Source: Flavobacteriaceae bacterium (GTDB lineage: Bacteria; Bacteroidota; Bacteroidia; Flavobacteriales; Flavobacteriaceae). Taken from it: 9,924 nucleotides of DNA. The notes below the pieces were generated by a model. It was not told the DNA's origin. It worked only from the letters and a program-made list of their open reading frames with translations, and made no database searches. The stretch spans positions 1 through 9,924 of the forward strand of contig JABDMQ010000349.1 in the NCBI GenBank assembly GCA_013001365.1. Reading direction: 5' to 3'. Numbering within the stretch: the stretch's first letter is position 1; the number at the start of each line of letters is the position of its first letter. The translations under genes were made by a program, and so were the position numbers. Shown one piece after another: positions 1 to 6,549 of the stretch.

Positions 1-1316
1 GGTAAAAATAGTTGACGGAATTTTATGATTAATGGCAAGCCTCTCGCAATTATCCAAAATGTCATGGCAGTGAAGATAGCATATAATTTGTAGTCTAGAT
101 TATCTAACCAAAACAGTATCGGGATGAAGATTATAAATGTTGAAAACAATAATATATTACGTAAATATTTCATTTTCCCGAGCCCTTTGAATATGCCATC
201 GAAAATAAATGCAAGGGCGCAAAATGGTTGCATAATAAGGACAATCCAAAATATTTCATAAAACTTATTGAGAACTTCGGTGTCATTAGTAAATAAATTA
301 CCAAGAGGATAATAAAGTGCAACGCCTATGACCGCCATTATGAGACCAACTAAAATGCCATATTTTATGAGTTTATTGCTGAGCTCAATTAAATTAGGAT
401 AGTCTCTAGCGCCAAATAATTTTCCTGAAAGGATATTTCCGGCACTTGAATAACCGTCTATAACGAAAGCTCCTAAGAACCAAAGATTTATTGCTATGGT
501 ATAAGCTGCAATGTATTCGGCTCCATAGCTAGTGGAAAACGCACTAGCATAATAGAGTGTGACGTTCAAGGCAATGGTCCTAACGAATAGGTTCAAGATC
601 ATGAGTATGAATTTCTTGATCTCTTTATTGAAAGGAAAGGTTAACCTCAATGGAATATTGGTCTTAGAGAGCAATAAATAAGCGGCTATCATGGCCATAA
701 TCAATTGAGCAGCAACACTTGCATAGGCTGCTCCAGTAATGTTCATAGGCTTAATGATTCCGTCTATACCATAGACTAGGGCGAAATCCAATATAATATT
801 CGTCAAGGCACCAACTATTGCTATTACCATTGGATAATATGTGTTCTGTAACCCTCGAAAAGTCCCGAATACAGCAATTACAAAAAGTGTAAAGGGGAAT
901 CCGAAAACGCGAATTCTATAATATTCTACGCTGTATTGTAAAATAAGATTCGATGCATTGTATAGCTTGAATATAAGTTCTGCTAAGGGGTAAGTACTTG
1001 CAATGATTATGATGCTCAAGGAGGTAATAAGGAAAATTGCCTGAGCAGGTAGGTTCTTGACTTCTTCTAGGTTATCGGCACCTACATACTGTGATATAAT
1101 TGAAGAAATAGCGCTTCGTGTCTGCCCCAATACCCAAATAAGCATCGAAAGAAATGTTGTAACTATACCTACGGCAGCAAGGGATTCTGTAGCATTAATT
1201 TCAATGTTTCCAACAACAGCAGCATCTGTTAATGACAAGATAGGCTCTGAAACTCCAGAGATCAAGGCCGGAATAGCAAGTTTATTGATATGCTTTAAAC
1301 TAATAATTGTACTCAA
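1..1316 (-). CDS. MATE family efflux transporter (DinF-like), C-terminus cut by window edge
   Basis: Polytopic inner-membrane antiporter of the MATE/MOP superfamily, which exports drugs or metabolites in exchange for Na+ or H+; the substrate here is unknown. The reverse strand is open without a stop for 438 codons. It begins LSTIISLKHINKLAIPALIS, followed by SLTDAAVVGN and then about a dozen hydrophobic segments. The FRGLQNT motif and the duplicated two-bundle layout are those of DinF-type MATE proteins, usually around 440-450 residues, so only a few C-terminal residues should be missing. No ATG lies near the conserved N-terminus (the first in-frame Met is about 60 residues in). The best start is TTG at 1316-1314, which overlaps the stop of the upstream acetyltransferase as TTGA, so translation is probably coupled. 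Family call is from remembered motifs; start choice is inference. Confidence 0.9.
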   Translation of the reverse strand, partial: MSTIISLKHINKLAIPALISGVSEPILSLTDAAVVGNIEINATESLAAVGIVTTFLSMLIWVLGQTRSAISSIISQYVGADNLEEVKNLPAQAIFLITSLSIIIIASTYPLAELIFKLYNASNLILQYSVEYYRIRVFGFPFTLFVIAVFGTFRGLQNTYYPMVIAIVGALTNIILDFALVYGIDGIIKPMNITGAAYASVAAQLIMAMIAAYLLLSKTNIPLRLTFPFNKEIKKFILMILNLFVRTIALNVTLYYASAFSTSYGAEYIAAYTIAINLWFLGAFVIDGYSSAGNILSGKLFGARDYPNLIELSNKLIKYGILVGLIMAVIGVALYYPLGNLFTNDTEVLNKFYEIFWIVLIMQPFCALAFIFDGIFKGLGKMKYLRNILLFSTFIIFIPILFWLDNLDYKLYAIFTAMTFWIIARGLPLIIKFRQLFL

Positions 1317-1813
1317 AGTAGAAGTTCGTAACAGTAAAAAGGATAAACACTTTGGTTGGGAAAATACACATTTCCTATTCTTTGGTAGCCCCGAAGATCA
1401 TAAAATCTTTGGTTTCTTTGGTTCTTTGAGAAAGTATCAAGCCTAATTGATTTGAATCCTTGCCTTTTGGCCAATCTCTCTGCATACTCCATAAGTTTCT
1501 GCGCATAACCTTTGCCTTGCATACTTGGTTCAATGGCCAACCTATGGACATAAATACTATTGTTGTTATTGGTAAGCCATTGTATGGGTTTGTATTCTTC
1601 ATCCATGTGAGTAGAAATAACGATACAGCCCTTTACGGTTTCGTTGGCGTCCAGGACATATAGCTCATTACGTTCGAGATCATTTATAAATGCTGTTTTC
1701 GATGGGTAGTGATCATTCCATTGATGAATCCCTTTAGAGATCATATCAATTGCACAAGCACGTGTTATCTCCATTAATGAATCAATGTCTTTTGCTCTTG
1801 CTGTTCTAATCAT
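1313..1813 (-). CDS. GNAT family N-acetyltransferase
   Basis: Predicted cytoplasmic acetyltransferase of the GNAT fold, transferring acetyl from acetyl-CoA to an unknown amine. The protein is 166 residues, a normal length for a single GNAT domain. It starts MIRTARAKDIDSLMEI, the usual first strand and helix. It carries the acetyl-CoA pyrophosphate-binding signature Q/R-x-x-G-x-G/A as Q99-G-K-G102-Y-A104, preceded by the strand IYVHRLAIEP and followed by the late motif RFYDLRGYQRIG. It is the first gene of a leftward pair with the MATE transporter and their ends overlap by 4 bp, so they are likely co-transcribed. That could mean joint detoxification, but the sequence does not show a substrate. 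The ATG at 1813 is the natural start, 48 bp from the divergent stress-protein gene. Confidence 0.9.
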   Translation of the reverse strand: MIRTARAKDIDSLMEITRACAIDMISKGIHQWNDHYPSKTAFINDLERNELYVLDANETVKGCIVISTHMDEEYKPIQWLTNNNNSIYVHRLAIEPSMQGKGYAQKLMEYAERLAKRQGFKSIRLDTFSKNQRNQRFYDLRGYQRIGNVYFPNQSVYPFYCYELLL

Positions 1814-1822
1814 ATTATTCAG

Positions 1823-1830
1823 TATTTTTG
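1823..1830 (+). promoter_or_regulatory. Candidate Bacteroidota-type promoter -7 box for the stress protein gene
   Basis: TATTTTTG matches the Bacteroidota housekeeping -7 consensus TAnnTTTG at every fixed position. A TTG at 1798-1800, 22 bp upstream, can serve as the -33 element and lies within the reported spacing range. Transcription would start near 1837, giving a leader of about 25 nt before the ATG at 1862. The box lies in the 48-bp divergent gap. No equally good box was found for the leftward GNAT gene. Confidence 0.4.
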
Positions 1831-1861
1831 CAGCATAAATTTAGACTTTATATCTATTGAA

Positions 1862-2659
1862 ATGAAGAATATCCTGGTTCCCGTTGGCTCTTCTAAAAAT
1901 GCTGTTAGCCACTTACAGTATGCCGTTGATTTTGCTAGATCATTTGGAGCAAGATTATTTGTTGTACAAGTATACAATGTATATACCAAAGCTGGGACCA
2001 TGATAAAGATCGATCATATTCTTGAGAGGGAAAGCAAGGCATTTCTTGACAGCAAGTTGGCGCAAATAGACAAGAAAGGGGTAGAAGTAATCACGCGGGT
2101 CTTGAAAGGCAAACTAATTGACACTCTTGAATTGGCATGTAAATCTGCCGAAATTGACCTAGTTTTAATTGAGCCTCGAACCACCTCTATAAAAGATGAG
2201 GTTTTTCTGGGAAAAACTTCTGGCAAAATTATCAAGCAAATGAATGTACCTACTCTTATAGTTCCTGAGGGCTATGAATTCAAGGAGCCTAAGAACATCT
2301 TTATGGCTGTTAAGTCCGCATTTATTGAGAAAGTTAGTGTCTTGAATCCGCTTCAGTCCATCAAAGCTAATTTTGGGAGTAAAATCAATTTGCTTTTAGT
2401 GAAGACACCATATTATAAGGATACTGATTTTCAAGTTAACGACGAACTCAATGGATTAGTTAGCAATATCACCAAAACAGATGGGGCAACAACCTATCAA
2501 GGAATGTTAAAATATCTAAAGCCTAACAATCCTGATATGATCTGTGTTGTAAGAAGAAAACGAGGATTCTTCACTAAGAAATGGGAGAAAAACACGATTC
2601 CTAAGAAGGATTTTTTTGTTAAGATACCTGTTTTAGTACTTAGTGGACTGAAAAAATAA
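1862..2659 (+). CDS. Universal stress protein, two-domain (second domain degenerate)
   Basis: Cytoplasmic UspA-superfamily protein of 265 residues, the tandem-domain size common in Bacteroidota. The first domain (about 1-136) opens with the typical strand MKNILVPVGSSKNAVSHLQY, has the second strand ARLFVVQVY, and ends with VPTLIVPEG. The second domain (about 143-265) keeps the opening strand NIFMAV, the middle strand INLLLV and the closing strand IPVLVLSG, but little else. ATP-binding members have an Asp in the first strand loop and a G-2X-G-9X-G-(S/T) motif. Here the loop reads VPVGSS and the late region reads FLGKTSGKII, so nucleotide binding is doubtful. Such proteins usually support stress survival; a specific role cannot be given. 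The tRNA gene begins 3 bp after its stop. Confidence 0.85.
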   Translation: MKNILVPVGSSKNAVSHLQYAVDFARSFGARLFVVQVYNVYTKAGTMIKIDHILERESKAFLDSKLAQIDKKGVEVITRVLKGKLIDTLELACKSAEIDLVLIEPRTTSIKDEVFLGKTSGKIIKQMNVPTLIVPEGYEFKEPKNIFMAVKSAFIEKVSVLNPLQSIKANFGSKINLLLVKTPYYKDTDFQVNDELNGLVSNITKTDGATTYQGMLKYLKPNNPDMICVVRRKRGFFTKKWEKNTIPKKDFFVKIPVLVLSGLKK

Positions 2660-2662
2660 ATT

Positions 2663-2736
2663 GGGGATGTAGCTCAGCTGGCTAGAGCGCTTGACTGGCA
2701 GTCAAGAGGTCGGCGGTTCGAATCCGCTCTTCTCCA
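2663..2736 (+). tRNA. tRNA-Ala (anticodon GGC)
   Basis: A complete cloverleaf can be folded by eye. The acceptor arms are 2663-2669 and 2729-2735, the D stem is 2672-2675 with 2685-2688, and the anticodon stem is 2690-2694 with 2702-2706. The loop CTGGCAG places GGC at 2697-2699. The T stem is 2712-2716 with 2724-2728 around loop TTCGAAT. The acceptor contains G3:U70, the main alanyl-tRNA synthetase identity element, which agrees with the anticodon. The discriminator is A2736. The next bases are CTA, so CCA is not encoded. One U6-U67 mismatch is present in the acceptor stem. With only 3 bp after the stress protein stop and no clear promoter of its own, it may be processed from that transcript. 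Confidence 0.95.
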
Positions 2737-2737
2737 C
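2721..2737 (+). repeat. tRNA-Ala 3'-end copy of an imperfect direct repeat (partner at 9011-9028)
   Basis: AATCCGCTCTTCTCCAC, the T-arm/acceptor 3' end of the tRNA, recurs on the far side of the Moco operon as AATTCCGTGCTTCTCCAC. With one 1-base gap, 15 of 17 aligned positions agree, including an unbroken CTTCTCCAC. tRNA 3' ends are the classic integration site of tyrosine recombinases, so this could be one of a pair of old attachment-site copies. No integrase is present between them. Confidence 0.4.
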
Positions 2738-2745
2738 TATTAATG

Positions 2746-2786
2746 AAAGGCTTTAGGGGTATTATGTTCTTAAAGTCTTTTTTATT
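2746..2786 (+). terminator. Intrinsic terminator after tRNA-Ala
   Basis: AAAGGCTTTA (2746-2755) pairs with TAAAGTCTTT (2771-2780) over 10 bp with a single G-U pair, around a 15-nt loop. The 3' arm runs into a six-T tract (2778-2783) followed by ATTT. It ends the stress protein/tRNA transcript and separates it from the Moco operon, which therefore needs its own promoter in 2787-2960. Confidence 0.75.
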
Positions 2787-2919
2787 TGGCAGCAACTTGT
2801 ACTTTGGTTTTGGTGAGGTTCTAGGAAGACATTGTCTAAATTTTGGCCATCTTTTGAATTATTGATTGTTCCAGAATTGAATTTTTTAATCTTACATCAT
2901 GGCAATGAATTATATTCTT

Positions 2920-2945
2920 CGAACAAATATCGTTATATTCGTTTG
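2920..2945 (+). promoter_or_regulatory. Candidate ModE-type operator/leader of the Moco operon
   Basis: An imperfect dyad with 11-bp arms lies 15 bp upstream of moeA: 2920-2930 (CGAACAAATAT) and 2935-2945 (ATATTCGTTTG), with 9 of 11 pairs complementary around CGTT. It contains ATCGTTATAT (2929-2938), which fits the E. coli ModE half-site ATCGnTATAT as I recall it. A second ATCG occurs at 2951, 22 bp or about two helical turns further on. TATATTCG (2934-2941) matches TAnnTTTG at five of six fixed positions, so promoter and operator may overlap. No exact TAnnTTTG box was found in 2787-2960. The operon encodes a ModE-like protein, which makes autoregulation plausible. Function is inferred. Confidence 0.4.
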
Positions 2946-2960
2946 TGCATATCGGTTCAT

Positions 2961-4157
2961 ATGATTACTGTAAAAGAAGCTTTAAAATTAGTAAAGGATG
3001 AGACCAATACTAGTGGACGAATTCGAGCCATCTCAGTTGCCAATGCTTCAAAACACATCCTTTCTCAAGATATTTATGCGCCTATAGCCATACCACCATT
3101 CAGACAATCCAGTATGGATGGATTTGCCATACGTTTTGATGAAAGCGAACAAACCAATTTTCATATCACCAACGAGATAAAAGCAGGTGATTCAGGGAAT
3201 TGTAGAATGCAACCAGGTGATGCCGTTCGTATTTTCACTGGCGCACCTGTGCCAGAAGATGCAGATGCTGTGGTCGTCCAAGAAAAAGCGACCGTGGAGG
3301 GGTCAAAGCTAACTATCGCAGAATCTCCAACTGAGGGTCAGAACATTAGACCTTTTGGTGGTCTATTAGCCAAGGATAGTCTTGCTCTTGCTGAAGGACA
3401 TTTTATCACTCCGGCCTCCGTTAGCCTTTTAATGAGCCTAGGAATTGAAAAAGTCCAGGTTTACAAGGCACCTAAAGTTGCGATTATCATAACTGGCAAT
3501 GAATTGGTATCTACAGGAGGACCTCTTGAAAATGGTCAATTATACGAAAGCAATGGTACAACACTCAAAGCTGCCCTGTATCAACAAGGAATCGAGGAAG
3601 TTTCGAATTTTTATGCTAAAGATACTTTGGAAGAAACTGAGGCTGTGTTAGATAAAGCTTTGGAAACTTCGGATATTGTAATTATTTCTGGTGGCATTTC
3701 AGTCGGAGATTATGATTTCGTTGGACCGGCTTTGCGAAATTTAAGGGTGGAACAACTGTTTTACAAAGTCCATCAAAAGCCTGGAAAGCCATTGTATTTC
3801 GGGAAAAAGGATGAGAAATTAGTGTTTGCTCTTCCTGGTAATCCTGCCTCAACGCTCACATGTTTTTATGTTTACGTAACGCTCCTTATCGATCTTTGGA
3901 GAGGCTCAGAGAACCCAGGCTTGTTACGTATACAGTATCCAATATCGGAAGCATTTGAGAAAACAATCGGTCGGGCATTATTCCTAAAAGCGCGAATAAA
4001 AGATGGTAAGGTGGTAATTTTAAATCAGCAGAATTCAGCCACAGTAATCAGTTTCGCGATAGCGAATGCCCTTGTATTCATACCTGGAAATGTAGAGAAA
4101 GTCGCAAAACACGAACTAGTAGAAACCTTAGTCCTACCGTATGGAAGTTCAAATTAG
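2961..4157 (+). CDS. moeA: Molybdopterin molybdenumtransferase MoeA
   Basis: Cytoplasmic enzyme that inserts molybdate into adenylylated molybdopterin to give Mo-molybdopterin cofactor. The protein is 398 residues, normal for MoeA. Seen motifs are PPFRQSSMDGFA (46-56, with the conserved Asp53), the MPT-binding-fold TGNEL (178-182), SGGISVGDYD (243-252), HQKPGKP (271-277) and LPGNPAS (291-297). The C-terminal small beta domain follows. The frame is open further upstream to a TTG at 2832, but the added 43 residues look non-coding. ATG 2961 gives MITVKEALKLV, the standard MoeA beginning. It is the first gene of the Moco operon and its 3' end overlaps the ModE-like gene by 17 bp. Nothing is missing from the catalytic motifs that I can recognise. 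Confidence 0.95.
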   Translation: MITVKEALKLVKDETNTSGRIRAISVANASKHILSQDIYAPIAIPPFRQSSMDGFAIRFDESEQTNFHITNEIKAGDSGNCRMQPGDAVRIFTGAPVPEDADAVVVQEKATVEGSKLTIAESPTEGQNIRPFGGLLAKDSLALAEGHFITPASVSLLMSLGIEKVQVYKAPKVAIIITGNELVSTGGPLENGQLYESNGTTLKAALYQQGIEEVSNFYAKDTLEETEAVLDKALETSDIVIISGGISVGDYDFVGPALRNLRVEQLFYKVHQKPGKPLYFGKKDEKLVFALPGNPASTLTCFYVYVTLLIDLWRGSENPGLLRIQYPISEAFEKTIGRALFLKARIKDGKVVILNQQNSATVISFAIANALVFIPGNVEKVAKHELVETLVLPYGSSN

Positions 4158-4485
4158 AAGTCGGATCTGGATTGAGATAGAAGGTATCAAATGGATGGGC
4201 AAAGGACATGTACAACTGCTCACGGCAATTGAGAAAACTGGCTCTCTATCCGGTGCTTCGAGGCTAACGGGAATTTCTTATCGAAAAACCTGGCGACTGA
4301 TCAACCAAATAAATAAACTCGCAAAACATGAGGTGGTACACCTTCAAAAAGGAGGCTCCGGTGGTGGTGGCGCAACGGTTACTCCTTATGGTAGAAAGTT
4401 ACTAGGGTTTTTTAATGATTTAATGGGTAAAAGTGAAGCGCTCTTGTGCCAGCAATTAAAGAAGTATAAAGATTTATGGAAATAG
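4141..4485 (+). CDS. ModE-type winged helix-turn-helix regulator, DNA-binding domain only
   Basis: Predicted transcription regulator of 114 residues matching the N-terminal LysR-like winged-helix domain of ModE. RSRIWIEIEG (6-15) and GKGHVQLLTAIEKTGSLSGA (20-39) lead into the helix-turn-helix of about 34-60, containing GISYRKTWRLINQIN. The glycine-rich wing GGSGGGGA spans 71-78, followed by VTPYGRKLL. E. coli ModE is about 262 residues with two C-terminal TOBE/MOP molybdate-binding repeats. These are absent here, so the protein cannot sense molybdate by the known route. Stand-alone ModE domains are known in other bacteria. Its place as second gene in a Moco operon suggests it controls that operon through the dyad upstream of moeA. 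Start ATG 4141 overlaps the end of moeA by 17 bp; a later in-frame Met at codon 19 would remove conserved residues. Confidence 0.85.
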   Translation: MEVQIRSRIWIEIEGIKWMGKGHVQLLTAIEKTGSLSGASRLTGISYRKTWRLINQINKLAKHEVVHLQKGGSGGGGATVTPYGRKLLGFFNDLMGKSEALLCQQLKKYKDLWK

Positions 4486-5219
4486 AAATCTCTATATTGA
4501 TTGTATTCCTATTCATTCTTTCAGTGTTGTCCTTTTTGTATGCCAGTGTAGGACATGGAGGAGCCAGTGGCTATCTGGCATTAATGGCGCTTTTTAGCTT
4601 TCCCAACAATACGATGAAACAGACGGCCCTCTTGCTCAACCTCTTTGTAGCGGGCATCGCTTTTTATAATTATCGAAAAGCGGGATATTTTAGAAAGGAA
4701 CTGTTCATTCCTTTTGCTATCGGTTCTATTCCGGCTGCATTTACAGGAGGTGCTATGGAGGTAGAACCACTTATGTATAAAAAGATTTTAGGAGCCTTAC
4801 TGCTTTTTGCCATTGCAAGAATATTTTGGAAACGTACCAAAAATGAAAATTCTCTCAAAAGCGCTAATTTTTTTCAAGCTCTTATCATAGGTCTTGCCGT
4901 GGGCTTTTTTTCGGGTCTTATTGGTATTGGAGGCGGGATTATCCTAACTCCTATTATCCTGCTGTTACATTGGGGTAAAATGAAGGAAGCTGCAGCAGTT
5001 TCGGCGCTGTTTATTTGGGTCAACTCGTTTTCTGGGCTACTTGGGCAGCTCAGCAGTGGAGTGGAATTATATCCCATTGCAGGTGCAATGTTGGTAGTTG
5101 CGGTTATTGGTGGTTTGGCAGGTAGTTATCTCGGTAGTCGTAAATGGAACAATCTTATACTAGAATACTGTTTGGGCACTGTACTCATTAGTGCTTCGGT
5201 CAAACTTTTATTCTTTTAG
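4476..5219 (+). CDS. TSUP (TauE/SafE) family membrane transporter
   Basis: Integral inner-membrane protein of 247 residues with about seven or eight hydrophobic segments. It belongs to the TauE/SafE family, whose members move sulfite, sulfonates and other small anions. The two family repeats are visible: SFLYASVGHGGASGYLALMA (19-38) and the pore-type GFFSGLIGIGGGIILTPIILL (from 143). A short charged loop at about 117-131 separates the two halves. It overlaps the ModE-like gene by 10 bp and moaD starts 2 bp after its stop, so it is firmly inside the Moco operon. No step of cofactor synthesis needs it. It could import molybdate, export sulfite or another sulfur anion, or serve a molybdoenzyme encoded elsewhere. 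The family call is secure and the substrate is unknown. Confidence 0.88.
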   Translation: MEIEISILIVFLFILSVLSFLYASVGHGGASGYLALMALFSFPNNTMKQTALLLNLFVAGIAFYNYRKAGYFRKELFIPFAIGSIPAAFTGGAMEVEPLMYKKILGALLLFAIARIFWKRTKNENSLKSANFFQALIIGLAVGFFSGLIGIGGGIILTPIILLLHWGKMKEAAAVSALFIWVNSFSGLLGQLSSGVELYPIAGAMLVVAVIGGLAGSYLGSRKWNNLILEYCLGTVLISASVKLLFF

Positions 5220-5221
5220 CA

Positions 5222-5455
5222 ATGGATTTGAAACTTAGATATCACGGTAGACTCATCGAGCTTTTTGGCAAACCAGAAGAAATCATTTCTGTTAGATCTG
5301 AAACCGCCGATAGTCTAAGAAAAGAATTAGAGGCGATGGATGTCCGCTTTCGTGAAAGCGTATTTCTGCTTGCTCAACACCATAAAATAATCACTAGGGA
5401 CGATACGCTAACCGCTGGCGATGTGGACGTCTTCCCACCATTTTCTGGAGGATGA
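5222..5455 (+). CDS. moaD: Molybdopterin synthase sulfur carrier subunit MoaD
   Basis: Small ubiquitin-fold sulfur carrier of 77 residues. It ends FPPFSGG, so the C-terminal Gly76-Gly77 needed for adenylation and thiocarboxylate formation is exposed. The N-terminal strand MDLKLRYHGRLIELFG and the late LTAGDVDVFPP are typical of MoaD rather than ThiS, as is the company of moaE and moaA. The charged MoaD carries sulfur into the active site of MoaE. The last two glycine codons, GGA GGA, run straight into the ATGA overlap with moeB. The GGAGG therefore touches the moeB ATG with no spacer, too close for a normal Shine-Dalgarno site, so moeB probably depends on coupled translation. Confidence 0.93.
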   Translation: MDLKLRYHGRLIELFGKPEEIISVRSETADSLRKELEAMDVRFRESVFLLAQHHKIITRDDTLTAGDVDVFPPFSGG

Positions 5456-6549
5456 TATACCAACGCTACGCAAGACATATAGCCCTTTCCGAAGTAGGAG
5501 TCAAAGGACAGGAAAAGTTGGCCGCTGCCAAAGTCCTAGTCGTAGGTGCGGGCGGGCTTGGCTGTTCGGCATTGCAATATCTTGTTTCAGCTGGGGTGGG
5601 TACCGTGGGCATTATAGATTTTGACACTGTATCCCTTTCCAATCTCCAGCGACAAATTCTTTACACAGAAGATGACATTGGTAAAAACAAAGCGCTCACG
5701 GCAAAAGAACGATTACATGCCTTGAATAACAGTATAACCATTATTGCCCAACCGGTATCGTTGGGCTTGGATAATTGCCTAGAAATTCTCTCAGAATACG
5801 ACATTGTAGTAGACGGAACTGATAATTTTACGACACGTTATCTTATAAGTGATGCTTGTTCTAAATTGAAAAAACCAATGGTATACGCTTCTTTATATAA
5901 GTTTGAAGGCCAGGTTTCAGTCTTTAATTATAAGGATGGACCATCTTATCGTTGCCTCTTCCCTGAACCACCAATGTCTGGTGAAGTACCTAACTGTAGT
6001 GAGATTGGGATTTTAGGAGTGCTGCCGGGTCAAATTGGAGTATTGCAAGCCACCGAAGTGCTTAAGATTATTTTGGAAATTGGCGATGTCCTGAGCGGTC
6101 ATTTACTTTATGTAAATGTTCTGACAAATGAATCACGTACCCTGCATATTTCACGCAATGATGAAGTTATACAATATGTTCGTTCTAAAGGGCTGGAATT
6201 GGTAGATATTCAGGACTGTGATCTTTATCATACCGTTTCTCTCTCTGAGATTCAACCATTTCAGCAAGTGTGTTGGATAGACATTAGGGAAGAAGATGAG
6301 GGACCTCAAGTCGAATTACCCAATTTGCAAAGAATTCCGTTTTCTGCTATCCTGTCTAAAAACAATTTAGGGTTACATAAAATACACTCGATTCAAGAGA
6401 TGTATAAGAAAATCATATTCTGTAAATCGGGAGGGCGAGCCAAGAAGGTAGTAAAACTTCTGAATACTACACAAATAACAAATTGCTTTGCCCTAAAAGA
6501 AGGAGCTGATGCCTTACTAACATGGATAAAAGAAAATCATGAAGAATAA
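5452..6549 (+). CDS. moeB: MoaD-activating adenylyltransferase MoeB with C-terminal rhodanese-like domain
   Basis: E1-like enzyme that adenylates the MoaD C-terminus so that sulfur can be added. The ThiF/HesA/MoeB domain covers about 1-235, with nucleotide loop GAGGLG (32-37), DFDTVSLSNLQRQILY (56-71), DGTDNFTTRYLI (121-132) and candidate catalytic Cys182 in VPNCSEIGILG. Residues 273-365 form a rhodanese-like domain: WIDIREEDE, then the active-site loop CKSGGR with Cys324, then LLTWIKE at the end. The fusion resembles eukaryotic MOCS3 and bacterial MoeZ/MoeBR proteins, where the rhodanese Cys carries persulfide sulfur to MoaD. E. coli MoeB has two CxxC pairs binding zinc; here the first pair reads SYRC and the second is absent, so no zinc site is expected. 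It overlaps moaD by 4 bp and moaE by 11 bp. At 365 residues it is full length for the fused type. Confidence 0.93.
   Translation: MIYQRYARHIALSEVGVKGQEKLAAAKVLVVGAGGLGCSALQYLVSAGVGTVGIIDFDTVSLSNLQRQILYTEDDIGKNKALTAKERLHALNNSITIIAQPVSLGLDNCLEILSEYDIVVDGTDNFTTRYLISDACSKLKKPMVYASLYKFEGQVSVFNYKDGPSYRCLFPEPPMSGEVPNCSEIGILGVLPGQIGVLQATEVLKIILEIGDVLSGHLLYVNVLTNESRTLHISRNDEVIQYVRSKGLELVDIQDCDLYHTVSLSEIQPFQQVCWIDIREEDEGPQVELPNLQRIPFSAILSKNNLGLHKIHSIQEMYKKIIFCKSGGRAKKVVKLLNTTQITNCFALKEGADALLTWIKENHEE

Noticed and set aside
1057..1446. Rightward open frame opposite the MATE gene
   Set aside because: It lies antisense to well-supported MATE and GNAT coding sequence and shows no recognisable domain.
1836..1843. 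Palindrome TAAATTTA as an operator in the divergent gap
   Set aside because: An 8-bp AT palindrome is expected by chance in DNA of this composition and no flanking dyad supports it.
2787..2919. Moco riboswitch or other structured leader RNA upstream of moeA
   Set aside because: I found no long paired helices or conserved core there, and the tRNA terminator hairpin accounts for the one good stem nearby.
2832..2960. Extended moeA start at TTG 2832, adding 43 residues
   Set aside because: The added residues have no resemblance to MoeA, while ATG 2961 gives the standard MITVKEAL beginning. The stretch also holds the dyad and likely promoter.
5222..6549. Reading moaD-moeB as a ThiS-ThiF thiamine pair
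   Set aside because: The neighbours are moaE, moaCB, moaA and moeA, and no thiazole genes are present. The MoaD-like sequence ends PPFSGG.
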